Source: an uncultured Alphaproteobacteria bacterium (GTDB taxonomy: Bacteria; Pseudomonadota; Alphaproteobacteria; Rhodobacterales; Rhodobacteraceae). From it: a stretch of DNA of 64,000 nucleotides. Below are positions 1-9,864 of the stretch, in pieces. The stretch's first letter is position 1; each line of letters begins with the position of its first letter. The DNA lies in the NCBI GenBank assembly GCA_913051655.1, contig CAJXHI010000010.1, positions 1 through 64,000 of the forward strand, read 5' to 3'. The position numbers and the translations under genes are program-made. The notes below the pieces were generated by a model, which saw nothing but the letters and a program-made list of their open reading frames with translations, did no database searches and had not been told where the DNA came from.

Positions 1-1
1 G

Positions 2-955
2 GGTGCGGCGGCGGCGGCGGGATGTACCATGATTCTTAAGCCGTCCGAAGAAAGTCCCCTTAACGCTGTAATATTTGCTGAAATGATGGACGAAGCCGGC
101 TTCCCACCAGGTGTTTTTAATCTTGTCAATGGGGACGGCGTTGGTGTGGGTACACAGTTAAGCAGCCACACAGATGTTGACATGATCAGTTTTACCGGTT
201 CGGCACGAGCGGGAAAATTGATCTCTAAAAATGCTGCAGAAACGCTCAAGAAAGTTCATCTTGAGCTTGGCGGTAAGGGAGCCAACATCATTTTTTCAGA
301 TGCAGATGAGAAAGCCGTGAAGCGTGGCGTCCTGCATTGCATGAACAATACGGGCCAATCTTGTAATGCGCCGACTCGCATGTTCGTGCAGCGGCCTATC
401 TACGATCAAGCAGTTGAGGCTGCTGCAGCAGTTGCGCAAACTGTATCCGTCGGTGCGGCATCCGATGAAGGGCGTCATATTGGACCAGTGGTTAATGCGG
501 TACAGTATAGCAAAATTCAGAATTTGATCCAAAAGGGAATAGATGAGGGTGCGCGCGTTGTTGCTGGTGGCACTGGCCGTCCTGAAGGGCTAAATAAAGG
601 CTTTTACGTGCGCCCAACGGTTTTTGCGGATGTTGAAAATTCAATGACAGTCGCTCAGGAGGAAATCTTTGGTCCTGTACTGTCCATTATTCCGTTTGAG
701 ACCGAGGATGAGGCCATCGAAATGGCAAATGACACAGTCTACGGTCTGACCAATTATATTCAGACTCAAGATCAGAAAAAGGCCAAACGTGTGGCAAGGT
801 CATTGCGGTCTGGTATGGTGGAAATGAATGGCCATAGCCGTGGTGCTGGTTCGCCCTTTGGCGGGATGAAACAATCTGGTAATGGACGCGAAGGCGGGAA
901 ATGGGGTATCGAAGATTTCCTAGAACTCAAGTCTATCGGCGGTTGGATGGATTAA
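2..955 (+). CDS. Aldehyde dehydrogenase, C-terminal part (5' end outside window)
   Basis: NAD(P)-dependent oxidation of an aldehyde to the acid; substrate not evident. The reading frame is open from the first bases, and residues before the first ATG (base 29) read GCTM then LKPSEE, the usual ALDH cofactor-binding segment, so the gene starts outside the window. The general-base Glu is in LELGGK (bases 263-265) and the catalytic Cys in GQSCNAPTR (bases 362-364). The C-terminal half is intact, including the EEIFGPVLSI segment. A hairpin follows the stop, and the next gene is convergent. The GCG-rich first 20 bases encode an alanine run, which fits the family only loosely. Confidence 0.93.
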   Translation, partial: GAAAAAGCTMILKPSEESPLNAVIFAEMMDEAGFPPGVFNLVNGDGVGVGTQLSSHTDVDMISFTGSARAGKLISKNAAETLKKVHLELGGKGANIIFSDADEKAVKRGVLHCMNNTGQSCNAPTRMFVQRPIYDQAVEAAAAVAQTVSVGAASDEGRHIGPVVNAVQYSKIQNLIQKGIDEGARVVAGGTGRPEGLNKGFYVRPTVFADVENSMTVAQEEIFGPVLSIIPFETEDEAIEMANDTVYGLTNYIQTQDQKKAKRVARSLRSGMVEMNGHSRGAGSPFGGMKQSGNGREGGKWGIEDFLELKSIGGWMD

Positions 956-963
956 GCATTTCG

Positions 964-1002
964 ACCGCTGCCACATTTTAAAGTCCGTAATGTGGTAGCG
1001 GT
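964..1002 (+). terminator. Hairpin terminator between convergent genes
   Basis: A 14-bp stem (964-977 with 989-1002, one G-U pair) around an 11-nt loop, followed by a short TATTTT run. It lies just after the aldehyde dehydrogenase stop and before the 3' end of the convergent flavoprotein gene, so it may serve both. Confidence 0.7.
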
Positions 1003-1046
1003 TATTTTCAGATGATGGATCTCCATCTGACCCCAGTTCTTTGATG

Positions 1047-3497
1047 CTATGCCCGCATATTTGCGCCATTAGGATCATATATCGGCTCGCCGAGCACTTC
1101 TGCATCATACATAAAACCCATTATTTCTACCTGAATAACCTGCCCGGGGGATGCCATATCCTCCGTCACGTATCCCATTGCCATAGATTTTCCAACATGA
1201 TGGGCAAAACCGCCTGAACTGACGTATCCTACAGCTTTGCCACTACTGAGGATTGCTTCGTCACCTGTGACGTCGATGCCTTCCACATCAACCACCATGG
1301 TTATCAGTTTGCGATCGGGTCTACCGGTTTTAAGGATTTGGGTGGCTTCTTTACCAACAAAGTCTTTATTCCAATTGATATAAGCATCCATCCCACTTTG
1401 CAAAGCGTCGAAGTCTGGACGAAAATCCAAATTCCAAACACCCCAGCTTTTTTCAAGCCGCATAGACAGCAAAGCCCGTGCGCCATACCATCGATAGCCG
1501 AGATAGGATCCTGCCTCTTCTACTGAAGTGGCAAGGCGTAAAAGATATTGCGGTTTGCAGTATATTTCATATCCCAATTCTCCGCTAAAGCTGATCCTGA
1601 CCAGTACCACGGGTACGCCCCCAACAAAACACTGCCGGACATCGCGAAATGCCATGCTGTCGGCGGATACATCTTCGCGCGTGATTTTTTGAAGCAAAGC
1701 ACGGGCATTTGGACCACTTAGCGCGATTCCGTGCCAGTCATCTGAAACATTCTGGTAGGATACATCTTCGATGAGGTCTTTTTCAAACCAGCGACGATGG
1801 GCTTCTTGCATCGCGCCAGACCCAAAGAGCATGAAATGATCTTCTGCAAGACATGCAACAGTCAAATCACCATAGAGTTTACCTTTTGGCGTCAACATTG
1901 GGGATAGGGTCAAACGGCCGGGCTTGGGAATATATCCGGCCAATGTCCGGTTCAGATAGGCGCGCGCGCCTGCACCTTTAAATTCATGTTTGGCATAATT
2001 CGCAATTTCGATACCGCCCACGGCTTCTCGGACGGCTTTGACCTCGCGTGCGACATATCCATGGCTACGATTGCGTTCAAATGTGGGATCTTCAAGCGCG
2101 TCCTCTGGCCCATCTGCAAACCAAAGCGCGTGCTCTAAACCAAAACTTTGGTCCATACGCGCTCCCTTGGCGACAAGGCGATCATATAATGATGTGGTTT
2201 TTTGCATCCGTCCTTTCGGAAGGGTTTCATTGGGAAAGGTCATTACGAAACGGCGTTCGTAATTTTCTGTTGATTTCAAAGTGCCCCAGTCTGGTGTTGC
2301 GAAATCCCCGAACCTGGCCACATCCATCGCAAAAACGTCGATTGAGGGTTCTCCATCGATCATCCACTCCGCAATGGTCAATCCAACGCCGCCGCCCTGA
2401 CAAAACCCTGCCATCACGCCGACGGCGACCCAATAATTGCGCATCCCCGGAACAGGCCCGATCAACGGATTGCCGTCTGGTCCAAAGGTAAATGGACCAT
2501 TAATCGCATCTTTGATCCCTGCATTTGCAATTGCAGGGATGCGTTCAAAACCAAGCTCAAGGCGATCTGCAATCCGTTCTAGGTTTGGCTGTAACAATTC
2601 ATGGCCAAAATCCCATGGCGTTCCGGTGATCATCCACGGTGTGCCTTTGGGCTCATAAGTGCCAAGCAACATGCCTTCGCGTTCCTGGCGGAAATAGATA
2701 TTTGCTTCGTAATCAATCCCGCAGGGCAGACGGCCGGGATGGTTTACAACACCATCAATTTTTTCAGTTAAAAGATAGTGGTGCTCCATGGGTTGAACGG
2801 GCAGGTTGATGCCCTGCATATGACCAACTTCACGCGCCCAGAGACCTCCGCAATTGACGATATGCTCTGCATTGATTGATCCGTATGGCGTGATGACATC
2901 CCAGCTTCCATTTGCGCGCTGAGTTGTGGCAGTTACTGGAGTATGTGTGAAATACTGTGCACCATGTACCCGCGCTGATTTGGCAAAGGCATATGTCGCG
3001 CCGGACGGATCAAGATCCCCGTCCTGTTCGTCCCAAAGGGCTGCAAAGTAATGGCTTGGATCAATGAGCGGATGGCGTTCTGCCACTTCTTTAGGACTGA
3101 TAAATTCCTGATAAAGCCCCATGTAGCGCGCTTTGGAACGTTCGCGTTTCAGATAATCATACCATGTTTTGTTCGAGGCAAGGTAAAAACCACCAGTCAT
3201 ATGAAGCCCAACAGAATGGCCTGAGGTTTCTTCGATCTCTTTATAAAGATCAATCGTGTAGCCCTGAAGCCTGCTTATGTTCGGATCGCTGGAAATAGTA
3301 TGGATTTGACCTGCCGCGTGCCAGCTTGACCCCGACGTCAGTTCATCTCTTTCCAAAAGCACCAAGTCTTTCCACCCAAATTTTGCCAGATGAAACAGGA
3401 TGGAGCAACCCACAACTCCACCCCCAATCACAACAACCTTTGCGTGGGACGGAAGCGGTTTCTGATTTTTATTATCTTCTTTTTGAAATTCTGGCAT
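1047..3497 (-). CDS. Dimethylglycine/sarcosine dehydrogenase-like flavoprotein with GcvT domain
   Basis: Probable oxidative N-demethylase of a methylated glycine or similar amine, passing the methyl to tetrahydrofolate. The N-terminal half is a DAO-type FAD domain: GGGVVG dinucleotide motif, then GSSWHAAGQ, whose His is the covalent flavin attachment residue in dimethylglycine and sarcosine dehydrogenases. The C-terminal half is a GcvT/aminomethyltransferase fold. At about 816 residues the length fits the family. I chose the ATG at 3497 over an upstream start at 3533 because GGGAG lies 8 nt before it. The gene next upstream on the same strand is a ruined mttB homologue; such pairs suggest quaternary or tertiary amine demethylation. 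Substrate is inferred only. Confidence 0.85.
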   Translation of the reverse strand: MPEFQKEDNKNQKPLPSHAKVVVIGGGVVGCSILFHLAKFGWKDLVLLERDELTSGSSWHAAGQIHTISSDPNISRLQGYTIDLYKEIEETSGHSVGLHMTGGFYLASNKTWYDYLKRERSKARYMGLYQEFISPKEVAERHPLIDPSHYFAALWDEQDGDLDPSGATYAFAKSARVHGAQYFTHTPVTATTQRANGSWDVITPYGSINAEHIVNCGGLWAREVGHMQGINLPVQPMEHHYLLTEKIDGVVNHPGRLPCGIDYEANIYFRQEREGMLLGTYEPKGTPWMITGTPWDFGHELLQPNLERIADRLELGFERIPAIANAGIKDAINGPFTFGPDGNPLIGPVPGMRNYWVAVGVMAGFCQGGGVGLTIAEWMIDGEPSIDVFAMDVARFGDFATPDWGTLKSTENYERRFVMTFPNETLPKGRMQKTTSLYDRLVAKGARMDQSFGLEHALWFADGPEDALEDPTFERNRSHGYVAREVKAVREAVGGIEIANYAKHEFKGAGARAYLNRTLAGYIPKPGRLTLSPMLTPKGKLYGDLTVACLAEDHFMLFGSGAMQEAHRRWFEKDLIEDVSYQNVSDDWHGIALSGPNARALLQKITREDVSADSMAFRDVRQCFVGGVPVVLVRISFSGELGYEIYCKPQYLLRLATSVEEAGSYLGYRWYGARALLSMRLEKSWGVWNLDFRPDFDALQSGMDAYINWNKDFVGKEATQILKTGRPDRKLITMVVDVEGIDVTGDEAILSSGKAVGYVSSGGFAHHVGKSMAMGYVTEDMASPGQVIQVEIMGFMYDAEVLGEPIYDPNGANMRA

Positions 3498-3578
3498 AGG
3501 TTTCTCCCTTGCGCTATTTAACCTTAGTACCACGCATTTGGAAGCTAAGTTTTTTTTGCTATAAACGCTAGTAAACGC

Positions 3579-4162
3579 TTAAATTGTTGCATCGTCGATG
3601 CTTGATGATTCGCATCGGTTTAATAAAGTGTTCCAGCGGTCATAGGCGGGGGTGCGCATGTCATTTGCCCCTTTTTCCTCCCAGCTTTTGACATTTTTGC
3701 TATTGCTGAGCGCCGGTTCATAAACGACAGTTTTTAATTGCGCATGGTATGGGCATAGCCCATGAAATGGCCCCCGGATCCACTCCTGCGAATGCACTCC
3801 GCGCGCGGCTATTTTCGTTGACCTTAAACTCACCCAGAAGTTTGTGATAACTTCTAAGCCGGTTCGCATCCATCAGCAGCTTTTCAAAGCACAAATGCCA
3901 CCTTCCATCCACCCCCTGCCACGAGTAAGACGTCCCCGTCTACCTTTGCCCCTGGTGAAGTCCAGGGATCGATTGCCTCTGGATCATCGCGAAAGGCGAT
4001 CCCGACTTTTTCTATGATTCAATCTACCTGCACTCCGAGTTTTACAGTCTGTTCTTCGTCAACCGGCTTAAAAAACAGCAAATGACGTACTTTTGAAGGT
4101 GATTTGGCGCAAGAGGGTGATGATGCGATACGGGATCTTTCGGATTGAGATTTACCGGCCAT
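3579..4162 (-). pseudogene. mttB-type (trimethylamine methyltransferase family) relic
   Basis: A decayed member of the MttB corrinoid-dependent methyltransferase family. From an ATG at 4162, preceded by AAAGGAG, the frame reads MAGKSQSERSR and on through IIEKVGIAFRDDPEAIDPW, an MttB-like N-terminus, but is broken by an in-frame TGA after about 47 codons. At about 3912 it joins, in another frame, an MttB C-terminal segment (CFEKLLMDANRL, then GEFKVNEN). A further shift near 3720 leads to YEPALSNSKNVKSWEEKGA and YDRWNTLL, the standard family C-terminus. The central 300 or so residues, including the catalytic barrel, are deleted. It follows the usual mttB position beside the dehydrogenase at 1047-3497. 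Confidence 0.8.
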
Positions 4163-4390
4163 TGATCTGCTCCTTTAATTGGAGGCAGCTTAGCTACGAT
4201 AGAATAAAAGAGACATTTCATATAAAATAAGCGAGTTATTCCTACGCTTTTAGATTAATTTTATCAACCTCATTTTGCTTTTGAAAATAATCGGCATGTT
4301 CATGCAATTGAGTGTACATGAAGCACCTCATTCGAAGAAAGCTGAGATAAATGAGATTAGTACTGGTAGGCTTCAGTAGCATTTGATTCC

Positions 4391-6070
4391 TTACGAACCG
4401 GTGGATGGAAGTTGATTGCTTTCGCGCCAACGGTTCGTAATCGGATATCTACGATCTAGCCAAAAGGCGCGTGGGCTGAGCCTGGTTCCTGGTGCTGACT
4501 GAAACCGTTTGTATTCGCTGATATAAAGAAGGCGCTCTACGCGTTCGGCATCCGTGCGACTGTATCCTTTTGCTTCACAGTCCTGCAGAGAACCATCTTC
4601 ATCCACTAAAATCTCTAAAATGCCATCCAAGATAGGATAATCGGGAAGGCTGTCACTGTCTTTTTGATCAGGGCGCAATTCAGCGCTTGGCGGTTTGGTA
4701 ATAATATTTTCCGGAATGACTGCGCCAGACGGTGCTTTCATCCAATTTCGGTGATTCTCATTTCGCCACCGGCAAGTGTCAAAAACGCGGGTTTTGTACA
4801 AATCCTTGATCGGGTTATAACCGCCTGCCATATCCCCATAAATGGTTGAGTATCCCACTGCGACCTCAGATTTATTGCCTGTGGTAAGCAGCATTTCGCC
4901 GAATTTATTCGAAAGTGCCATCAGTAGAAGCCCGCGTAAGCGTGATTGAATATTTTCCTCTGTCAGATCTGTAGCCATTCCGTCGAACAAGGGCGCCAAT
5001 GTTTTTGTAATCGCTTCCCGACCTTCGGCAATGGGAACAAAATCATATCGGCATTTTAGGGCCTCAGTCAAAGTTTTGGCGTCATTCAGGGACGCTTCAG
5101 AGGTATATTCAGAGGGTAACATGACGCAGCGGACATTCTCTGCCCCTAATCCATCGGCTGCAATAACTGCGACCAAAGCGCTGTCTATTCCCCCTGAAAG
5201 ACCCAGAAGCACTTTGTTAAATCCCGTTTTCGCGCAATAATCGCGAAGTCCCAAGACCATTGCATGATAGTCGGCTTCTTGCTGATCGGGCACCGTTGCT
5301 TTGTCATCTTCCTCTATGACCCACCTATCGCTTTCACGTTTCAAAACAATATCACTGATCGTCTCCGTAAACATAGGCATCTGAAGCGCAAGGGATCCGT
5401 CCGCGTTTAAAGCAAAACTACCCCCGTCAAAGACCTGATCATCCTGACCACCGACCATATTGAGGTAAATCAATGGAAGGCCGCTTTCCACAACACGGGA
5501 CACCATAATATTAAGCCGTGTTTCGCGTTTACCGCGGTGGTAGGGCGATCCGTTTGGGATCAAAAGAAACTCTGCCCCAGTTTCCACATGAGTTTCCACC
5601 ACATCTTCGTGCCACGCGTCTTCACAGACTGGGCTTCCGATACGCGTATTTCCCACGGAATAGGGACCACCGATCTCCCCGCTGTCAAAGATACGAACTT
5701 CGTCAAACACACTGTTGTTGGGTAGGTGATGTTTTTCCACAACCGATTTGATCTGGCCCGATTTGAGGATAAAATAGGCGTTAAATACACTGTTTGCCTT
5801 TTTCCAAGGTCCGCCAATCGCCAAAGCGGGGCCGTCTGCGCAGGCAATTGCAAGTCTTTGAATAGTCTCAATTGCCGCCATATGGAATGCGGATTTTGAT
5901 ATCAAATCCTGTGCATTATATCCGGTGATGAACATCTCCGGCAGCGCGACTAGGTCAGCGTTGCTTTTTTTGCCTTTCTCCCATGCTGCGAAAGCTTTGT
6001 TTGCATTGCCTTTCAAATCCCCAACAGTAGGGTTGAGCTGCGCTAGCGTTATTTTGAACGTGTCAGACAT
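4391..6070 (-). CDS. nadE: Glutamine-dependent NAD+ synthetase
   Basis: Last step of NAD biosynthesis: nicotinic acid adenine dinucleotide is amidated with ammonia from glutamine at the cost of ATP, in the cytosol. The N-terminal nitrilase-type glutaminase domain shows the triad E45 (LPE), K113 and C149 (PVCEDAWHE). The C-terminal synthetase domain has the PP-loop LSGGIDS near residue 297, and the protein ends with the family's DRRYPITNRW motif. At 559 residues it is the normal length for the two-domain form. It lies 63 nt downstream of dnaE on the same strand and may be cotranscribed. Confidence 0.96.
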   Translation of the reverse strand: MSDTFKITLAQLNPTVGDLKGNANKAFAAWEKGKKSNADLVALPEMFITGYNAQDLISKSAFHMAAIETIQRLAIACADGPALAIGGPWKKANSVFNAYFILKSGQIKSVVEKHHLPNNSVFDEVRIFDSGEIGGPYSVGNTRIGSPVCEDAWHEDVVETHVETGAEFLLIPNGSPYHRGKRETRLNIMVSRVVESGLPLIYLNMVGGQDDQVFDGGSFALNADGSLALQMPMFTETISDIVLKRESDRWVIEEDDKATVPDQQEADYHAMVLGLRDYCAKTGFNKVLLGLSGGIDSALVAVIAADGLGAENVRCVMLPSEYTSEASLNDAKTLTEALKCRYDFVPIAEGREAITKTLAPLFDGMATDLTEENIQSRLRGLLLMALSNKFGEMLLTTGNKSEVAVGYSTIYGDMAGGYNPIKDLYKTRVFDTCRWRNENHRNWMKAPSGAVIPENIITKPPSAELRPDQKDSDSLPDYPILDGILEILVDEDGSLQDCEAKGYSRTDAERVERLLYISEYKRFQSAPGTRLSPRAFWLDRRYPITNRWRESNQLPSTGS

Positions 6071-6133
6071 TATGAGCCTCAGATACTTTAGTCTTATTTA
6101 GCAGATTATGAGGCAAGGGAAAGAGAGTGAACG

Positions 6134-9100
6134 CTAAATCTCTTCGACTTGCAATACGCCGTCAAGGCTTTTGAGCGCACCTTTGATTTGCGGGTTCAAA
6201 GGGAAATCTTCGCCTGCATTAATGGTAACCTCACCGGGCAATGCTTGATCAAGCAGACAAAATTCAATCGGACCGTTGTGTGCTTTGATGCCTTGTGACC
6301 GAGATTGCGCCAAAACAGAGGCCACCGATGACACAGCATTGGTGTTTTGTACAAAAATGCGCAGTCCCATTGCACTTGCACCCGCCAGAGAATTGTCAAT
6401 CGGCGTAACAGAGCGTCCCAGAAGTTTCAGCTGATCTGTCTCAAGCGTGGCTTCAACTGTTACGATGATCTTTTTGCCAGTCTCTAGATTTTCGCGACAT
6501 GCCTCGAGTATTTCCGAAAATAGCGTAACCTCAAAAGCGCCGCTCACATCGCTTAGCTGTACAAAGGCAAAACGATTGCCTCGAGCGGATTTACGTTCCT
6601 GCCGCCCTGACACGACACCAGCAAGTTTTGTGATGCGTGGCCCGTGCTGCACTTTTTGCAACAACTCTTCCAGTGTCACCACATCTTGTCTGCGCAAGGT
6701 GCTCATATAATCATCCAATGGATGCCCTGAGAGGTAGAACCCTATCGCGCGAAATTCTTCGCCCAAACGTTCCGCAGGAAGCCAATCAGGATGATCAGAT
6801 AATTTGGGTTCTGGAAGGTCTTCGCCCGCCTCGCCAAAAAGTGACACTTGATTAGATTCCTTTTGTTCGTGAATCGCGCTGGAATAGTTTGCCAAAGCAT
6901 CAAGTGCCTCAAAAACGCGGCGCCGATTTGGATCAAGTTGATCAAAAGCTCCCGCGCGGGCCAGCATTTCAAGTGAGCGTTTTCCAATCCGTTTAAGATC
7001 CACTCGACGTGCGAAATCGAACAGAGTTACAAACGGTTTTGCAGCTCCATCTATTCCACGGGCTGTTACTATCAATTTCATCGCATCTGCGCCTACGTTT
7101 TTAAGTGCGCCAAGCGCATAGACAAGTGCTCCATCTTTCACGTCAAAAGTCGCCTGAGAACGGTTCACGCATGGCGGGATGTAGGGTAGCGAGAGCTCTT
7201 TCTTAACTTCTTCAAAATAAACAGCGAGCTTATCGGTAAGATGGATATCACAATTCATGACACCAGCCATGAATTCAACGGGGTGATTGGCTTTAAGCCA
7301 AGCGGTCTGATAGCTCACAACCGCGTAGGCAGCTGCGTGGGATTTGTTGAACCCGTAGTTTGCAAATTTTTCCAACAGATCGAAAACTTCGGACGCTTTT
7401 TTTGCTTCGACGCCATTTTCTGCAGCCCCTTTTTCGAATTTCGGGCGTTCTGCATCCATAGCCTCTTTGATCTTTTTCCCCATGGCGCGGCGTAGTAGAT
7501 CCGCACCACCAAGTGTGTAATTTGCCATGACTTGGGCAATTTGCATCACCTGTTCTTGATAGACGATGATGCCCTGGGTTTCTTCGAGAATATGATCAAT
7601 AAGGGGATGGATGGATTCTCGTTCCCGCAGCCCGTTTTTCACTTCACAGTAAGTGGGAATATTTTCCATGGGACCAGGGCGATACAGCGCGACAAGTGCA
7701 ACGATGTCTTCGATGCAGGTAGGTTTCATACGCTTAAGCGCATCCATCATACCGCTCGACTCCACCTGAAACACCGCCACGGTTTTGGCAGATGAATAAA
7801 GGTCATAGGTTTGACCATCGTCCAATGGGATTGCGGCAATGTCATTTACAGCACCCTCAGGCGGCGCATAAAGCGCATTTCCCTCAATCCCAATGTGAAG
7901 GTGCCGGCCCGATTTCAGGATCAGATCGACTGCGTTTTGTATGACCGTCAAAGTTTTAAGACCCAGAAAGTCGAATTTTACCAGTCCTGCCTGTTCCACC
8001 CACTTCATATTGAATTGGGTTGCAGGCATGTCAGACCGAGGATCTTGGTACAGCGGGACAAGATGATCAAGCGGTCTGTCTCCGATCACAACGCCCGCAG
8101 CATGGGTCGATGCATTTCTCAACAACCCTTCGACCTGCTGTCCGTATGTAAGCAAGCGATCTACGACTTCTTCGTTTTTTGCCTCTTCTCTCAGGCGGGG
8201 TTCATCGGCAAGCGCTTTCTCAATGCTGACAGGTTTCACTCCCTCAACAGGGATCATTTTGGACAGCCGGTCTACTTGACCGTAGGGCATCTGTAAAACC
8301 CGTCCGATATCGCGCACGGCGGCCTTGGATAAGAGCGCACCAAAGGTGATGATTTGACCAACCTTATCTCGTCCATATCTTTCTTGGACGTATTGAATGA
8401 CCTCTTCACGTCTATCCATGCAGAAATCGATATCAAAATCAGGCATGCTAACACGGTCTGGATTGAGGAAGCGTTCAAACAAGAGCGAGTAACGCAGAGG
8501 ATCAAGATCCGTGATAGTAAGGGCATAAGCCACAAGGCTACCCGCGCCAGAACCCCGGCCAGGGCCTACGGGGATATCTTTATCTTTGGACCATTTTATG
8601 AAATCAGCAACGATCAAAAAGTATCCTGGAAATCCCATGCCCTCTATGATGCCAAGTTCAAAGTCTAGCCTTTTTTCATATTCTTCGATCGGCGCGGAAA
8701 GTGGGATAACTGCCAAACGTTTTTGTAGACCTTCTAGTGCCTGGCGGCGTAACTCGTCAACTTCGTCTTCCGCAAATTTGGGTAAGATTGGATCACGAAG
8801 AGGCACCTTGAACGCACAACGCCGTGCAATTTCGACGGTATTTTCGATCGCTTCTGGAAAATCTGCGAAAAGCGTGATCATTTCATTTGTGCTTTTGAAA
8901 TAATGCTGAGGTGTCAGGCGTCGTCGTGGTTCTTGTTGGTCCACATAAGCTCCGTCTGCAATACACAAAAGTGCGTCATGGGCTTCATACATTCTGGAGT
9001 TTTTGAAAAATACGTTATTGGTCGCCACAAGTGGAAGCGCAAGATCATACGCAAAATCAATAAACACGGGTTCACTAATTCGTTCCGCTTCGGGCAAACC

Positions 9101-9646
9101 CCCGTCTGTGGGGTGGCGTTGTACTTCGACATAAAGGCGGTTTTTGAAAATCTCTGCATAGGCCATCAGCAAGGATTTAGCTGCTGTCTTTTGGGACTTA
9201 TTGATAAGCTGTCCAATCGGCCCTTCGGCACCGCCAGTAAGGCAAATTAACCCGTCTGAATTTTTGCCAATTTCTTCAATCGTCAGGTGGGGCAGTTGGC
9301 CTTTCTTATCGACGTAAAGACATGTGTTCAGCTTCATAAGATTTTCGTAGCCTTGCTTATTCTGCGCGAGGAAAACCATTGAGGCGCAAAGCGGAGGTTT
9401 GTCTTTTCGATCAGAGTTGGAGTAGGCAATATCCATTTGACAACCAATAATTGGTTGAATACCAGCTCCTGAAGCGCTGACTGAAAACTCTAAAGCTGCA
9501 AACAGATTATTTGTGTCGGTTATGGCCATCGCAGGCATGTCAAATTTGCGACAAAGGTCTGCCAAACCTTTCACCTTCACTGCGCCCTCTAAAAGCGAAT
9601 ACTCGGTGTGAACACGAAGATGGATGAATTTTGACGGGTTGCTCAT
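6134..9646 (-). CDS. dnaE: DNA polymerase III alpha subunit
   Basis: Replicative polymerase catalytic subunit. The first 270 residues form a PHP domain (starts FIHLRVHTEYSLLEGA). The palm carries PDFDIDF, with two catalytic aspartates, and GPGRGSGAGSLV; the tail has helix-hairpin-helix and OB-fold regions. The length of 1170 residues matches DnaE1, and the intact PHP and replicase-type tail argue against the shorter ImuC/DnaE2 type. No strong ribosome binding site is visible before the ATG at 9646. nadE follows on the same strand. Confidence 0.97.
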   Translation of the reverse strand: MSNPSKFIHLRVHTEYSLLEGAVKVKGLADLCRKFDMPAMAITDTNNLFAALEFSVSASGAGIQPIIGCQMDIAYSNSDRKDKPPLCASMVFLAQNKQGYENLMKLNTCLYVDKKGQLPHLTIEEIGKNSDGLICLTGGAEGPIGQLINKSQKTAAKSLLMAYAEIFKNRLYVEVQRHPTDGGLPEAERISEPVFIDFAYDLALPLVATNNVFFKNSRMYEAHDALLCIADGAYVDQQEPRRRLTPQHYFKSTNEMITLFADFPEAIENTVEIARRCAFKVPLRDPILPKFAEDEVDELRRQALEGLQKRLAVIPLSAPIEEYEKRLDFELGIIEGMGFPGYFLIVADFIKWSKDKDIPVGPGRGSGAGSLVAYALTITDLDPLRYSLLFERFLNPDRVSMPDFDIDFCMDRREEVIQYVQERYGRDKVGQIITFGALLSKAAVRDIGRVLQMPYGQVDRLSKMIPVEGVKPVSIEKALADEPRLREEAKNEEVVDRLLTYGQQVEGLLRNASTHAAGVVIGDRPLDHLVPLYQDPRSDMPATQFNMKWVEQAGLVKFDFLGLKTLTVIQNAVDLILKSGRHLHIGIEGNALYAPPEGAVNDIAAIPLDDGQTYDLYSSAKTVAVFQVESSGMMDALKRMKPTCIEDIVALVALYRPGPMENIPTYCEVKNGLRERESIHPLIDHILEETQGIIVYQEQVMQIAQVMANYTLGGADLLRRAMGKKIKEAMDAERPKFEKGAAENGVEAKKASEVFDLLEKFANYGFNKSHAAAYAVVSYQTAWLKANHPVEFMAGVMNCDIHLTDKLAVYFEEVKKELSLPYIPPCVNRSQATFDVKDGALVYALGALKNVGADAMKLIVTARGIDGAAKPFVTLFDFARRVDLKRIGKRSLEMLARAGAFDQLDPNRRRVFEALDALANYSSAIHEQKESNQVSLFGEAGEDLPEPKLSDHPDWLPAERLGEEFRAIGFYLSGHPLDDYMSTLRRQDVVTLEELLQKVQHGPRITKLAGVVSGRQERKSARGNRFAFVQLSDVSGAFEVTLFSEILEACRENLETGKKIIVTVEATLETDQLKLLGRSVTPIDNSLAGASAMGLRIFVQNTNAVSSVASVLAQSRSQGIKAHNGPIEFCLLDQALPGEVTINAGEDFPLNPQIKGALKSLDGVLQVEEI

Positions 9647-9758
9647 GCTCAGCGATATAATTTTTGAAAGGTAGAATTGTCGTTGATTTATACTAACGCG
9701 GCCAGATTTAGAGGAAAAGCACTAAACGCATGCCCCACAATAAAAAAACTTCTTGCTT

Positions 9759-9779
9759 TTTAAGGAGCCTTAAATGTAG
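9759..9779 (+). promoter_or_regulatory. Palindrome overlapping a ribosome-binding site with a start-stop codon pair
   Basis: TTTAAGG-AG-CCTTAAA at 9759-9774 is a perfect 7-bp inverted repeat about 90 nt before xdhA. It contains AAGGAG (9762-9767), followed after 6 nt by ATG-TAG (9774-9779), a minimal start-stop frame. It could be an operator, a leader element, or the relic of a lost small gene. No function is known to me. Confidence 0.35.
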
Positions 9780-9864
9780 TTTTGACCCGTTATCGCTCGC
9801 GTATTTTCTACGCCGCATCGAGGATATGCAAATTACGGGCTCTGGGTAACGCGGTTTATTTGTC

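Noticed and set aside
1-22. GCG repeat at the start of the window
   Set aside because: It encodes part of the aldehyde dehydrogenase cofactor-binding segment in frame; treated as coding sequence, not as a repeat element.
2048-2491. Long open frames opposite the flavoprotein gene and similar frames opposite dnaE, nadE and others
   Set aside because: They are shadows of well-supported genes, with no ribosome-binding sites and no recognisable protein motifs.
4163-4390. Possible further gene remnant between the mttB relic and nadE
   Set aside because: No protein family could be recognised in any frame.
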